64,000 bases of DNA from Lunularia cruciata (GCA_948567375.1 OX419758.1:57541001-57605000), one strand, 5' to 3'; shown: positions 36,333-48,660, counted from the stretch's first letter. Numbers and translations are program-made. Notes: generated by a model from the sequence alone, not told the origin.

Positions 36333-36405
36333 GGGTATCTAGCTCAGATAGTAGAGCGCTCGCTTAGCATGCGAGAAGCACGGGTATCGATACCCCGCAT
36401 CTCCA
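36333..36405 (+). tRNA. tRNA-Ala(AGC)-like gene, probably degenerate
   Basis: 73 nt without an intron. The anticodon arm is perfect (CTCGC, loop TTAGCAT, GCGAG), with anticodon AGC. The D arm 'GCTCAGATAGTAGAGC' and T loop 'ATCGATA' are those of plant tRNA-Ala. A T run follows at 36415-36418. The acceptor stem (GGGTATC with CATCTCC) has mispairs at 4:69 (T-C) and 7:66 (C-C), the T stem has one at 53:61 (T-C), and the D-loop GG is AG. These suggest a pseudogene or a tRNA-derived relic, but function cannot be excluded. Confidence 0.75.
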
Positions 36406-37294
36406 GCCGTTGGAGTTTTGCCTTCGGCCGTTTCGACAAGTGACTTTGGAAATGATTCCTTCAGCTTCACGAGAGAGGGCGCTCTCATGTTCAGTTTCCA
36501 CTCAATTTCGTCTAGAGGGACTGCTCATCGCTTTGTGCAGCCGATGAATTGTTCAAGTTGGTTTTGGAGCTCAAGTAGTGATTCTGTTTTTATTTTCTAA
36601 CGCATACCCCATACTGTGTAGCTTGGGGTGTTGCGTCAATTGGAGAGAGTGGGTGATTGGGATAGATGACACTCCTGGAGCAGTAGGATTCGTCTGGAGC
36701 TCGGTAGTAAAACCAGAAGAATCAGATTAGACGAAATTGAGCAAATGATTATTGAGCGCATCAGAGAGGGGAATCTGTTGTCCTGCACAAGACGGATGCA
36801 TTATGGATGTATCCCGGCCAATCCAGAATGGAAACACATTCACTGGACATTACTCAACATAATGTCGAGTTTCAATCGATTACCAGCTTTCCCTGCTCAC
36901 TCCTTGCCTTAACTTCCGATCTTTTAACTTTGACTGGCCGAATCAACCAAGACTCCTCGGAGTTTAGTCTATGATTTCACTTTTGAAGTCTGATAGTGGG
37001 TTGTAGTTCGAAGATTGTTAGCGTATTTCCCTTTCCTTGATATGATCTTGCAATTTGTACAATGTGGTTTAGTGACAACCTGCCATCGTCAGTACCTTGT
37101 TAGTCCTTTATTGCAAACCAGCGGTCGCTGGTTAAGTGGATGGCTGTGACAGTTCACACGACAAAATGCAGCAGCAAAAGATGTAAACAGTTACAGTTCA
37201 GACATTTAAAACTGATCAAGCACTTATTTGTGCTTTGCATTTCCTTTATTTGTGCAGAGGGCAAGTCCTAGATCAAAGCGACCAAAGGTTTAAA
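36406..37294 (+). promoter_or_regulatory. Upstream region and 5' UTR intron acceptor of the GT47 gene
   Basis: Non-coding. A strong splice acceptor (T-rich tract then 'ttatttgtgcag', AG at 37255-37256) precedes the coding exon by about 38 bp, so a 5' UTR intron is likely. The donor and first exon cannot be located. The stretch from the tRNA to here has no other recognisable feature. Confidence 0.45.
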
Positions 37295-38791
37295 ATGGAG
37301 CAGCTGGTGGCTTCCATCAACCGACACAAATCAACTCTCGGTTTTGGAGTTAACAGCTTCAAGTCCGGCCCCAAAGTCGTTTGGAGATGGGTGTTCGTGT
37401 GCATGGTCCTGGGATCTGCAGTTGCTGTGACCATTTGTGGGCTTCTAGTGGGCTTTGGCGACCTCGTGATCCGACAGCAGAATTCATTCGTGTTTCAACC
37501 TTCTGTCCAGTCCCCAGATGTTCGCCTCCCACAGGCACAACAGCACAGTAAAGAAACTCCGCAGTGCCGAGGCAAGCGAGTCTACGTGTACAATCTTCCA
37601 CCGCTCTTCAACGTCGAAGTCCTCGAAGCATATTGCCAGAATAAAACCATCTACTACGACATGTGCGAAAAGTTCGCCAACCAGGGGATGGGTTTCAAAC
37701 TGGAGCATGTCATGGATCCCTTGGACGCCTGGTACAGGACGGATCAGTTCTCCCTGGATTTACTCTTCCACGAGAGAATGAAACGCTACCCTTGTCTCAC
37801 CAACGACTCAGATATCGCTGACCTCTTTTACGCACCCTTTTATGCAGCTCTGGATGTGACACAATACCTATTCTCGAGTCAAATTCACCTGCGAGATAAA
37901 CGTACCCAGCGGTTTCTGGGCTGGTTGATGGCCCAACCGGCCTATAATCGGCTGCAGGGGCGCAAGCATGTGTTGATTTTGGGAAGAATTGTTTGGGACT
38001 TCTCCAGGAAAGAGGAGATGTCTAACTGGGGAGGGTCCTTGCTGTCGGCAAAAGAGGTGGAGAACGTAACCTCCCTTCTCCTGGAGCGAGACCCAGCAGC
38101 CAATATCCAACAGGTTGCTGTGCCTTACCCCACCTCATTCCACCCAAGGTCAGATGCTGAGCTCAAGCTTTGGCAAGGAACAGTGTCCGCCTCCAAGAGA
38201 GATATTCTAGTCTCATTTGCAGGAGCTCCGAGAAACAAGAGCAAAGGGGTGATTGTTTACGCTTACCTTAGGGACAATCTCTTTGAGCAGTGCTCAAAAT
38301 CTGATGACTGTACTCCTCTCCTGTGTGATGAGATTGATTGCCCAGTCAATCCCCATCTAGTCACCAATCTCTTGTTACGTTCCACGTTCTGCTTGCAACC
38401 GCCGGGAGATTCACCCACAAGGAAAGCAGTCTTTGATTGCTTGGTTGCTGGCTCTATACCTGTGTTTTTCACGATACACACGGCTTACAACCAGTACTTT
38501 TGGCATCTACCTAAAGACGGAGAAGAGTATTCTCTCATGTTCGACGAGCAGGAAGTCGTGAATAATGGGTTTGACGTCATGGCTGCTCTTCAGCGAGTTT
38601 CAAAAAGGAGGATAAGGGCCATGCAGCGAATGATTGTGGAGAAGATCCTTCCGAAGATTGTCTATGACCATCCGGAGAGAGATCCGCAAAAGGAGGCGAA
38701 AGACGCAATTGACATAACCCTCGAGCACCTTTTCTTTGAGGGGTTCCAAACTTACCGTCCTAAGGAGAACTCTACAGCTCCTGCTAGTTGA
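37295..38791 (+). CDS. GT47 exostosin-family glycosyltransferase (MUR3/XLT2-like)
   Basis: Intronless in the coding part, 498 residues. Start chosen at 37295 (context aaaATGG); the Met 20 codons earlier lies upstream of a splice acceptor. A short basic N-terminus is followed by one membrane segment (about residues 29-55), making a type II Golgi protein. The exostosin domain follows: 'RVYVYNLPP' (about 94-103), 'ADLFYAPFYAALD', 'HVLILGRIVWDF', 'DILVSFAGAPR', and the C-terminal sugar-nucleotide region 'CLQPPGDSPTRKAVFDC' with 'GSIPVFF' (about 365-392). Several N-glycosylation sequons are present (NKT, NDS, NVT, NKS, NST). Plant members of this clade add galactosyl or related residues to xyloglucan side chains; the exact donor and acceptor are inferred only at clade level. 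The length is normal and no breaks are seen. Confidence 0.92.
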   Translation: MEQLVASINRHKSTLGFGVNSFKSGPKVVWRWVFVCMVLGSAVAVTICGLLVGFGDLVIRQQNSFVFQPSVQSPDVRLPQAQQHSKETPQCRGKRVYVYNLPPLFNVEVLEAYCQNKTIYYDMCEKFANQGMGFKLEHVMDPLDAWYRTDQFSLDLLFHERMKRYPCLTNDSDIADLFYAPFYAALDVTQYLFSSQIHLRDKRTQRFLGWLMAQPAYNRLQGRKHVLILGRIVWDFSRKEEMSNWGGSLLSAKEVENVTSLLLERDPAANIQQVAVPYPTSFHPRSDAELKLWQGTVSASKRDILVSFAGAPRNKSKGVIVYAYLRDNLFEQCSKSDDCTPLLCDEIDCPVNPHLVTNLLLRSTFCLQPPGDSPTRKAVFDCLVAGSIPVFFTIHTAYNQYFWHLPKDGEEYSLMFDEQEVVNNGFDVMAALQRVSKRRIRAMQRMIVEKILPKIVYDHPERDPQKEAKDAIDITLEHLFFEGFQTYRPKENSTAPAS

Positions 38792-40242
38792 GAAACTCCA
38801 TCTTCGGTGGTTCTCCGTTAGGTAATGGGTCTAATCATTTAACTCATGCAGGAGGAGAATACAGCCTCAACGACCGATGACACAGACTGGCAGACAGATT
38901 CAAACGAAAGACATTTTCGAAGAATGCCAAGGACGGGAGTACAACGATCATCTTGGAGTCACTGTATCCTTAATACAGATCGGATGGTAACCCACAGCAC
39001 AAGAGGCCATCCTGAGCTCAGATCAGGGAAGAACTAGCCAGATTATTTGTAGATTAAGCTGGCTGCCCGAGAGTGCCAACTCCAGATTCGTATTGGTTTT
39101 CTATGTGTGTCGAAGAACTGCACTACCACATGGGAAATAGTTAAGAACGTGCAGTAACCATGGCTGAATGAGTTGTGGTTGGAGGCCTCCTCGCCCGGGG
39201 TGAGGAGTTCACATTTCTTCGGGACGAGCCAATAGCGGGAGTTCCCGAGTTCCAGCAAGCAGTTGAGGCAGGAAGCAACGAGGATGCAACGACACACTAT
39301 TGAAGTGGCCTGCCCGATTTTTCTCACTGGAGTGTCTTACGGAAGTGACCACACCTACGACCCTCTTCATAGTCCGAGGCTGAACATGGCTGCGCCTCCT
39401 GCGAGCATTTGACAAATAGCATATCTTTTGAGACCACTCGTAAAGTAGCAGTTGGTTTATCGCCTCACCAGACTCTGAAGACCACGACGTAATTTTAGTA
39501 TGGTGAAGGTCGTCCCATAAGGTGTTCTCAACACATGGGGAGCCAAGTGTCCCTATGTTGAGTTACGCTATCAGAGAACTTGATGTACAGTTACCCCTGA
39601 CACAATTTGCAAATAGTGAGGCACTACAGGCATTATCTTTACTGCTGCAAAGATGAGCCTTCACTTCTTAATAAGGGGTAACATATATGATTTTCAGAGA
39701 CCAGGTTGAGACCTAAAGACGAGTACAAAGGTCGTCGAGAGGCTCCCGCGCTGGTTCTTGGCAACAAGAAGTCATGCATTTATGTACAATGCACTGCAGA
39801 TAGATGGATTAGAACATTCACCTTAGCAGAACCATTTTTTATATATTTATTCGTTTAGGATTCAGATACTATCAGTGAAAAATATGTGCACCACTACAGA
39901 GATCTTCGAGCCATATTGGCTTTACTACTATTGTTTCGTGATATGAACTCAGCGTTGAGACGTCTTGTACTCAAATAATTATGCGTGCGTCTTAAGATAA
40001 AATGTTTCTCGACACTTTATTGCTTGGCGTCCGTCAAACTCTGAAGACCATGCCCTGAATGCTTCTAACGGATACAGATCCGCTCATACGCCAAGTGAGG
40101 CCACTAGTACTGTACATAGAGAACTTCTTGCACCCTCCTCAGCGCTAAAGTCCAAAGGAAGTACAGTGTAATTAAAGCTTGTGCGGCGACAACCCTATAC
40201 ATATAAAACGCAGATGATGGCTGAAGATGGAGATCTCAAGTT
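38792..40242. other. Spacer between the convergent GT47 and AKR genes
   Basis: Holds the 3' ends of both genes. Short ORFs (38846-39037, 39043-39327, 39209-39415) show no known domain. Near 39830-39860 the sequence is AT-rich ('tttttatatatttattcg'). No repeat or RNA gene was identified. Confidence 0.4.
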
Positions 40243-43200
40243 TCATCCCCGATACTCATCACCACAATCACCAATGGCACTCATCAGGTTTCGACCCTTC
40301 TTCGTCACAGCTTCTATACTTTGGCGATCGTCATCATCAAGTTCGATTTTGAAGATGGCCTGAGAGTCCCTCAAGTGCTCGGAGAGACCCAACCTTACTC
40401 CAATCATGGAGCCTGCAACTGATGGCTGTAGACAGAAAGTGTACATGTTGACGATACGGGAAGCGTATTTAGTTCGTGGGACCATGTAACATAAAAAGAA
40501 TACTAGAACATGGCCATGGTACTGAAAGATTCTGAAAGCTTTCACGTGAAGTTCTAAACATCCTGTAGAAGGTTCCGGAAGGAACGAATACACTGTTGCA
40601 AATAGCAGACACGTAAGGAAAACACAAAATAACTCATCCCATGCAAGTCCTTAAGAGGTTTCATACCTGATCTAAAATGTAGCGAACAGCTACTGTGGAA
40701 ATGGGGACACCATGTTTTCTCCCGATCGTGTCACAAGTTCTAAGAAGTTCTTGGAATAAACCCCAACTACCCCACGCATCAACCATCTGAATAAAGGCCA
40801 ATATGCGGCATAAGTTCGATGAAGACAGATGAATCAATACTGGCAAGACATTGACATTCACTGAACTGAAATACGATGCTGCTTCTATAGGACTTCGTTG
40901 GTGCTCTCCAGGGTTTGAACAAGTAACACTATGAGTAGAGGAATGTCGTACCCTCTTGTATTTGTTGAGAGAAGGAGTGTCCAACTTAGGACCCGTGAAA
41001 GGAATGTTGATGTTCACATCAAGCCACTTGTTTGAGAGCAACCCTCCCATGACTGTTCCATACCTGCATTCATAAATAAAACTGTTATATGTAAATAACC
41101 CCACTTGAGCAAAAATTGCAACTGAAATGAAGTAAAATAGCATCGTTAAGTTTGTGATATCTATCCATCTTGCATTTTCTTCTTCCTCCATATAAATTCA
41201 AATGCTTAATAAAAGGATAGGTAAGCTCAGCGATTTTCCACTAAGTAGTTAGTCGCGCAAAGTTTGACAGTAGATGGCACGCACGTGATCAACTTCACGC
41301 CAGTGAGCTGACACAGATCCGCCATGTTCTGCTGTGGTCGCATATCAACCAAAGAATGCTGGACCTACTTGATCACAAGTGCAATATCATGATCTACATC
41401 AGGACTGCAAACCGATCTTACTTGTAATCTAGTAAACAGAATGTGTTACTAGGTGATCTTGGGAAACACCGCTGCAGTAAAGGAAGTCCAAGGCTTTATA
41501 GAAATGACTGCTGAACTTGGTAAGTTTATTACTTCAAAGCAAACTATATGATATGAGAAGCTTGAATATCCAGTCTCTTAAAACTTTTACCTGGTTGCTA
41601 ACGATTGGAATGCCGTTCTCGAGGATGATACTCAGTCGTTTTGTGTCGAAGTTTGTCAGTGCAAGGGTCTTGATTTTACCTATAAAGTGACAGGTGCGGG
41701 TACCTTCAGCTTGTAACTCATCGTATTGCAGACAAGCAAGGTGCTGAATACACCACAACTATGCATTTTTGAGAGACCCCCACGGAAGGATACAATGATC
41801 TCATCAGATACGAACACCCGGTTCAGGGGAGAGAGTCTGAGTTCCTCACTACTACTATGCATTATACCTGAAAGGAATTGAAATAGTTTGAGGGAAAATA
41901 TGACTTTGAAGCAAAGAAACTAGGCGTGGGGAACTTGAACAAATCAGTTAAGATTGTCCAACTGACCTTCTTCTTTAAGATCGGCCATATGCTTGAGCGC
42001 ATCCAAGTATCCAGGGTTTTCGTAGTCCCACCTGAAGATTTCTTCGACTTAGTATGGTTATAACCAGCATCCTAGAGTAGACATTCAGAACAGAAGCTGG
42101 CATCTCATTTCGTAGGAGTTGACTGTTTGTCTTCCTCTTCTGCACCATTCTGTACATTGCAGCAGCGCATTTATTTTATCTCTCTGTAATCGTTACATTC
42201 TCGTCTTGCTGAAGATAGAAGAAGATACATAGAGATCATTCATAACTTTTTAGCAGTGATCATGGAAAACCAAAACAAACTTTACCTCGTCAATGGCTAG
42301 AAAGTTAATCACAGCTGCTACTTCTTCACGATCTGCAGGCCGGTCCTAGAAACATGTAAGCCACGTACCAATGAAATTGAAGCATATCAAGACTCTTTAC
42401 ATCCATTCGCTTTCTTGACCGATCGATATTTGACTCGACGTAAGCCCTTGTCATCTTTACGGGAGATGGAACCCACTTCGTGAGCCTGCATGGAGGATGA
42501 CAGTATGACCGGAATCAGTGGGATCCTACTTAGAATGAACTACCTAGAATGAACAAAGTGCGTCTGCTCACACTTTGAAGAGATATTATTTCTGGTACTC
42601 AAACTAATTCTGCTGAACATAGTTGACACCTAGCTTCATAAGATTCATATTTTGGATAAACAGCGTTGCAGCATACCCTCTAACTGTGGTCGCCAACTCG
42701 TCCCCACGCTCTCGCCTGACTTTGTTGATGAAGAGTCCATAAAGATCTTCGGCCGGTCCATCTGCAGCATCCACAAATTTAAGTTCGAGTTTACAAATAA
42801 CTTCTTAGAATACAATCCTCCCCAATTCTTTCACCACCAATCGGTTGTAATTCATTTCTCTGGCATTTGCCTACATTACTCTAGTGAAAGTCCTCTAGAC
42901 TTCTCACCTCTAAACCTTGCCTACTAAAATATGAACAGGATATTTTCATACAATTTGCTAGAGTAACGCAATAGGCATTGGATGGCTAACACTCGACTCC
43001 ACATTAGTGTAAAATAAGACAATAACTTCGCTTGAAGCTCTAGACCAATAGGCAGAGATGCCCAGAGTGCCCTCGAATTTTTACACAAGATATTATCTCT
43101 TAATTTCTATTCGGCGTCACTCGAAAGCTCTACGCATGAGAGGTCCACAACCCTTTAAATGAAGACAGTTAAGATTGCAACCATGAATATGAGGCATGCC

Positions 43201-43609
43201 ACTTCAAGAATATATGCGAGTTACGAAGCTTACAGTGATCAGCCATATCAAATGTTGTGAATCCAGAGTCAACATGCCTCATCATGGCGTCGACAGCAGT
43301 GTCACGTTCAATTTTGCCCCAGCCTCCACTCGTCTGCCACATGCCATTGATGACTCGTGTAATTTCCAACTTGTCCGTCCCACTCTGCAGCAAAGAATGT
43401 CTAGTATCTACCTCGGCAACATCAAACAACGACTCCTTATAAGTCCTCGCCCCAATGGTATTTATCTCCTCCTCACTCCTAATAGTCACTGGTCCCTTTC
43501 TACTGCTCTGCTTCTGTATCCTCACGCTGTTACTGGTGGGTAACTGAGCGCCAAATGTGAGCTGCTTGGTCCTGCTCAGAACAGACGGTGTGCACACCAG
43601 CGACGTCAT
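40243..43609 (-). CDS. Chloroplast-type aldo/keto reductase, nine exons
   Basis: Exons in coding order: 43609-43234, 42761-42677, 42485-42369, 42031-41967, 41679-41591, 41364-41285, 41063-40952, 40786-40667, 40425-40243. All introns are GT-AG, 165-472 bp, and phases match throughout, giving 408 residues. The N-terminal ~50 residues are Ser/Thr/Arg-rich, like a chloroplast transit peptide. The AKR barrel follows: 'VINGMWQTSGGWG', then the catalytic tetrad Asp and Tyr in 'TFDMADHYGPAEDLYG', Lys in 'LTKWVP' and His in 'LQFHWWDYENPG'. Later strands are 'KIKTLALTNFD', 'GIPIVSNQVQHS' and 'YGTVMGGLLSNKWLD'. The C-terminal 'PSVAGSMIGVRLG' fits the NADPH-binding part. AKRs reduce carbonyls with NAD(P)H; the substrate is not evident. 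No disabling change is seen. I cannot assign a gene symbol. Confidence 0.93.
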
Positions 43610-44100
43610 TCAGCAACTTCAATCCAAAACTCTGCAAAACAGAGCAGACCCACTTCTTCTCCTGCCTTGCTCTTCTCTACAGCGAGCAATCCCCGTGATC
43701 TGTGAACCACAATGTCCAACCTCGACACCAGAAGCCCACAATTTCAGCGACGATTCTCGAGAAGCATAAGCAAAGGAACTCAATTTCCTCTGCGTGACGA
43801 GTACATGGGGTCTGCGTGATGGGACACGGGACACACTTTCGGATAAGAAAGCCAAAATACAGTAGAGGTCAGCAACTAATGATCGCCAGTACTGCCTGTA
43901 CCAACATTCTTTTCAGTTCACATAAAGGACGAAGCACTTCTCTGTACCCACAGCTTCATACCTCACCCACAATTACTCTGCGCCATTAAGTGCAGTAGAC
44001 CACGAGGAATTTGGACAAGAAGAATTACCCCTTGTCTAACATCCATACACACTCCTTTCCTCTAGATATCCTCTTTATAAGAAACGGTGTCCGGAAACAG
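43610..44100 (-). promoter_or_regulatory. Upstream region of the AKR gene
   Basis: Non-coding sequence of balanced GC directly before the AKR start codon, taken as promoter and 5' UTR. No TATA box or other element could be named with confidence. The dispersed repeat begins just beyond it. Confidence 0.3.
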
Positions 44101-44960
44101 AGTCCGGAAAAGGCTACCACGTAGAACACATGATGAAGGAGGGGAAGACCACATCAAGCCTTTCAAGGGAGAGACAAAAGAAAGGGAGAGACAAAAGAGG
44201 TAAGATGGGGCTAGGCCCCAATAGTATCTCTATGAGAAATCTGCACTCCCACACCTAAGATATCGAGCTATGCAAGTTGTAAGGTCTACAAACTATGGGT
44301 GTGACATAAGAAGCCTCACCTAGTGTGATTGCTCTCCTCTCTATTGCACCATCCAATGCTCTTTGCATAGCAATGGATACACATTTTCTCAAGTATGCCA
44401 CAAAGTATGGGAATGAGAGTGGTACACCCCACTTCTAAAATGATAAGCTCTTGTGCACTCATTGACAAATGGGTCTAATGTGGTGTCCATCACTCCATAT
44501 AACTCCAAGGCTAGAGGAGCAAAGAGATGACCTCGTTGCATACCCCTATACTTGGAGACCTTGCCTGCTGTTGCTCCGCTCGCCGCCCATCCAAGAAGAT
44601 GAGTAATCACTCCCTCCAAAACTGCATTACACGTAGGGTTTGTAACCATGACATCCACCACCGTCACTTGATCATCTCAGACCATTATAAATATACTTTG
44701 ACACTTGTAGTCTGCAACGCATACGAACACTCACTCCAAGCAAGGTATCCACTCTCTCATGCCATGGCAAACACTATATCCCTGATGGCACCATGGGTAG
44801 CTATCCTCTATCCTCCAAAAGGACACCCTGTCATATGGACCGTTGTTGCACATTCACAAGTGAGTAACAAAGATGTAGACTGGTGGACCAAACCTAGGCG
44901 GAACCTCATTGATGTAGAAGGAGGTTGGTGTGAGTCAAAATGCCCTAATGCATGGTCGAG
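44101..44960 (-). mobile_element. Dispersed repeat, copy B, with a retroelement-like protein fragment
   Basis: Better-preserved relative of 1195-2000. On minus, 44667-44389 encodes 'VVDVMVTNPTCNAVLEG', 'KYRGMQRG', and 'FAPLALELYG', in an order I associate with the C-terminal domain that follows the reverse transcriptase in plant non-LTR-type elements ('VDVTVTDP...YR...F.PLA.E..G'). No RT motif is present in the window copy. A purine-rich stretch with a duplicated 'gggagagacaaaag' lies at about 44173-44200. The assignment to a LINE-like element is by motif memory only. Confidence 0.45.
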
Positions 44961-47935
44961 GTAGGATCCAAGAGGCTACATCCTTGCCATAGCAAGACCA
45001 AAGACGTGCTCTAGTGGCCCGAGGAATGTACAAGTCAACTAAGAGAGAATGTAGTGTATGCTAACATTGTCTTTCCATCAAGGAACACTACAAACCTTTG
45101 GTCCAATCTATTGATATTGAAGTAAAGAATGGAAGTCCTCCCAATGTAGTGTTGTGGTTTGCGTAGCCCATGAAAAAGTAAACTAGTATGGTTTATCTCC
45201 ATAAAGATGGAGTAGGTTGTATGATGGATCCCGTGGTTGAGCTATTGTCATGTGAGCAATCTATGTACATGTATACAATTGGCCACATTGATTGTGGTCT
45301 CGTCCTCTTTGAGAGCTCTTGTGTATATAATAGGTGGAGAGTTGAGAGAGAGGGGTGTGTTTAGTTTGAGTAGTCTTGAGGGGGAGAAGTATGTTGGGAG
45401 TGAGAGTTGTAATAAAGCACAAGTGTTAGAGCGTTGAAGGAAGCGTTTGAGTAGGAGATGTCCCATGCTCCTGATCTGCCACTCTTGAATCCTTTTCTCA
45501 TCATGTAGACTTTAGGTTCTACACCGTGACAACTTACGAGACGGGACGGTGGCACATTTTAGGGCGGTATTTATGGAGTCGATGATGGAAAACGCAGATC
45601 ATGTTATCCTTCCGGTGCTTACTTATGAGCGGGTTTGGGATATGACAATCTATATGCTCTTATAGATGGAGAATGACTTAATGTTTCTCATGAGCTTCAA
45701 GGTAGAGTTGTGGGTCCATTTGTCAAAAAGTGAAGAAACTAAATGACAAAAAGGTATAAGTAATTGGGTCCAAAGATGAGAAGGCTAGGGTTTCTGACCA
45801 TTGAAGGAATTTAGGGAAGGCATTCAAGGAGAGAGGACCACGATTGGACCAGAGAGCAGTTGATATGCTATATTTGGGAGATAGAAAGCAAATGATTTGA
45901 GTAGATTCTGTAGTATACATGATTAATTGAATCAATGGGGTAGAATTCATATCCAAGAGCATAAAATAGATCATTTGGAGAGCTTTATGAGATATCTTCA
46001 TAATCTGTCCGTGGAATTGAAGAGTAGACAAAGTGCTTGCATTGCTAAGAGCAAGATATTCTAGATTTTGATCAATCTCAAATCAGATCTGATCAATTGA
46101 AGTTGGAGCTTTGGAAAGTAAGGTATTGGAGATGAGATGTTGATCAGGTTTGGAATTTGTGTCACTCTTGAAATTGTGGTTTAAATCACCTTATGAACAT
46201 TTCCAATATTGTTGATGGTTAGGTCTTGCACCTCTTTGCAAGGTTTCATGTGAATTCCTCTAATAGAGAATTCAAGGTCTTGGATCAAGCATACTTGGGT
46301 TTTGTAGAGCTAACAAGTTAGCCTAATTCAAGAATTGATTTATATCTAGGGCTTGGGTTGTTGGATTAGGCTATCAAAATTTGTAGGGGGTTAAACAAGG
46401 GCAAAAATAGCTATTGAATAAATTTTGGCTATCTTTGGGTCCATGGAAAGTGAGAGTTGATGAAACAAGTTCTACTGAAAAACTATCGTAAGCTTCATAG
46501 AGCATTTCTATCTTCAATCATGATTGATTGTAAATTCTACTATTTTTGTGACTATGATTGAAGTTCTTAGATTTTTGGAATGGATTTGAGGATTAATTGT
46601 ACCTCTAATCTAGAAATATGGGGAAAGTTGACAAGAACCAAGAGAAAACCTAAATTAGGAATTTCAAAATTAAGTTGGAAATTACAAAAAAAAAATGGCC
46701 AAGTTTGAGAGTTTTTCAAGGAATCTAAAGTGATCATATTGTGGCTTATTTCATATCATTGGAAATCTTATCTTATAGACTTTCTATTTAATTCTGAAAC
46801 ACTTTAATCTAAGTCACACAGAGAAAAGTATGTCCAAATGAGTTGCAAAGAGTTTTCCTTACTAAAATACATAGAATTTTGCCACTTGGAGGACAAATTG
46901 GAAGAAATTGGAATACAGATTGAAATTAGCTTGAGGATAGGGTAGGAGGTTCTGAAGCTTATTCCCACCAAAAGCATGGAGAGTTGTTGTTGAATCTTGT
47001 GGTTGGATCCTCTTCGTGCTTGCATGCTTGTTTGTATGCCCAATTGGCTTGGATTGGTGGGTGTGCATTACGCTTAGATTTTTTCTTTTTAGGAATGCTA
47101 TGCATTTCTCTTTGTTAATGTTGGAAGTGATGACCAATAGACAAAGAGTGTGTGTTATGATGACAAGTCAAGTTGCACATTACTCCCCTACCCAATAGAA
47201 AGAATCTTAGATACAATAGTAGACGGTTCTACTGATTGAGTACCACATATGCTCAAACTAGTAGGGATAAGTTTACATACAACCTCTGATCCACAAGCTC
47301 CATAGCTAGGCACCTTTTTTTTTCTAGAGAGAGAGAAAAGCAAAGTACGACACTGTGCTCATGGGATATACCATCTCTCGTTGTTGCAATAACATCTAGA
47401 GAGAAAAGGATCCCTCTCCACCTCAATCACATATGTCTCCAAAATTAGCCTATTAGCAACTACAAAGTGGAAGGAAAGTAGGTGCCTAGAGAGCACAACT
47501 ATCCAAAAATGTTAGAAGTGTTGTCTCCTCCATAGATAATATGCCTACCCCTCCGCACGAGATTGATATAGATTTTTGTCTACGTGCCAAATTCCGCATC
47601 ACACACTCAAATACCCCTAGTTAGGAGATTTCACCAAAGACTCCATAATCCTCCGATCAAAAGCTCTCAAATGTTATAAGAAAGTCAAGGAAGAGAGAAT
47701 CGTGCAAAGAAGATAAGTCGATCAACTTGCAATACTAGAAGAGAGTATACCAAATGCCACTTATGGATCTCCTAGTAGAGGAAGATTATCCACATGGAAA
47801 ATATCCTTTGCAAGGGCAGCATCTAAGAAGCATATGACAAAATCCTTAGATCCTATAAGCACTCCAAGAATGCATAGTCCATATGTAAATGTGACACATT
47901 CCTTTGGAAGCTCAAGGTGGGGAAGGATACCTTTA
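44961..47935. other. Repeat-derived intergenic DNA
   Basis: No intact gene. Around 45318-45420 a 'tgtatataatagg' TATA-like box, a G/A-rich stretch and 'aataaa' resemble the 3' end of an LTR, but its borders were not found. 47120-47190 is related to the gypsy leader at 19630-19720 ('gaagtgatgacc', 'caagttgcaca/tt'). ORFs of 60-100 codons elsewhere show no domain. A poly-A run lies near 46686. Confidence 0.45.
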
Positions 47936-48177
47936 GGGGACCATGTTCTACACTTTGATACCTTGACTCTCTAGCCTACAACATGTAACACGGTAGTCAA
48001 GTGATCAAAGGCCTGCCTGTTTGGGGACAAAGTGGATTCCCTGTAACCATAAGGATATCTGAAGGGGACCATGTTCTGCACTTTGACACCTTCACTCTCT
48101 AGCCTACAATATGTAACTTAGTAGTCAAGTGATCAAAGGCCTGCCTGTCCGGGACAGAGTGGCTTCCCGTGACCATA
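47936..48177. repeat. Tandem duplication of about 128 bp
   Basis: Two imperfect copies, 47936-48063 and 48064-48177, both starting 'ggggaccatgttct' and containing 'tagtcaagtgatcaaaggcc'. They differ at scattered positions and by small indels. No coding frame. Confidence 0.9.
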
Positions 48178-48538
48178 CATTTGAAAGAAGACCATTTTTG
48201 CAAAACATATCACTCTTACCATACTAAGACAGAATGGAATTTCACAAAATTTTCATCAACTTGCAGAGAAGTTCTTCTTCCCCACATATTTATCTTTCAT
48301 ATACAGCGACGTTCGGCTTGAAGGGGTGTTCCCAACGTTCTTGTTATCCTACGTGTGTCTATGTCAGCCTTACTACGGGAAGTCATAAAAGATCATTCTT
48401 TGAATTGCAAGGAAGAGGATTTTGCTTAGAGAAACGTATGGATATGCCTAAGCGGACTTAAAAAACCCTTTAGTTTGTCAATTGACAAAGTACAAAGACA
48501 TATGATTATATGAATTCCTGCCATTTGAAAAACATGCA

Positions 48539-48558
48539 AAACCCTAAACCTAAACCCT
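48539..48558. repeat. Short telomere-like (AAACCCT) block
   Basis: Two AAACCCT units flanking an imperfect one. Such motifs occur as telo-boxes in plant promoters of translation and growth genes and as interstitial telomeric repeats. It lies 1.1 kb before the twin-CX9C gene, too far to claim as its promoter element. Confidence 0.5.
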
Positions 48559-48660
48559 GGAGACATTCAATTGTTTCTATGGGGATATAATCTCGCAGAA
48601 TATGAACAGCTAAAAGCACTAACGAGTATTAGCTAGTACGAAGGGTACTTCAAATGGTTT

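Noticed and set aside
37235-37294. Upstream Met at 37235 as the GT47 start
   Set aside because: It lies before a strong splice acceptor (37255-37256) and would add 20 residues atypical for a type II Golgi protein; the Met at 37295 has a good context and precedes the basic N-terminus and membrane segment.
45300-45560. A complete LTR with TATA box and poly-A signal
   Set aside because: Suggestive motifs exist, but no terminal inverted repeat, target duplication or partner copy could be identified.
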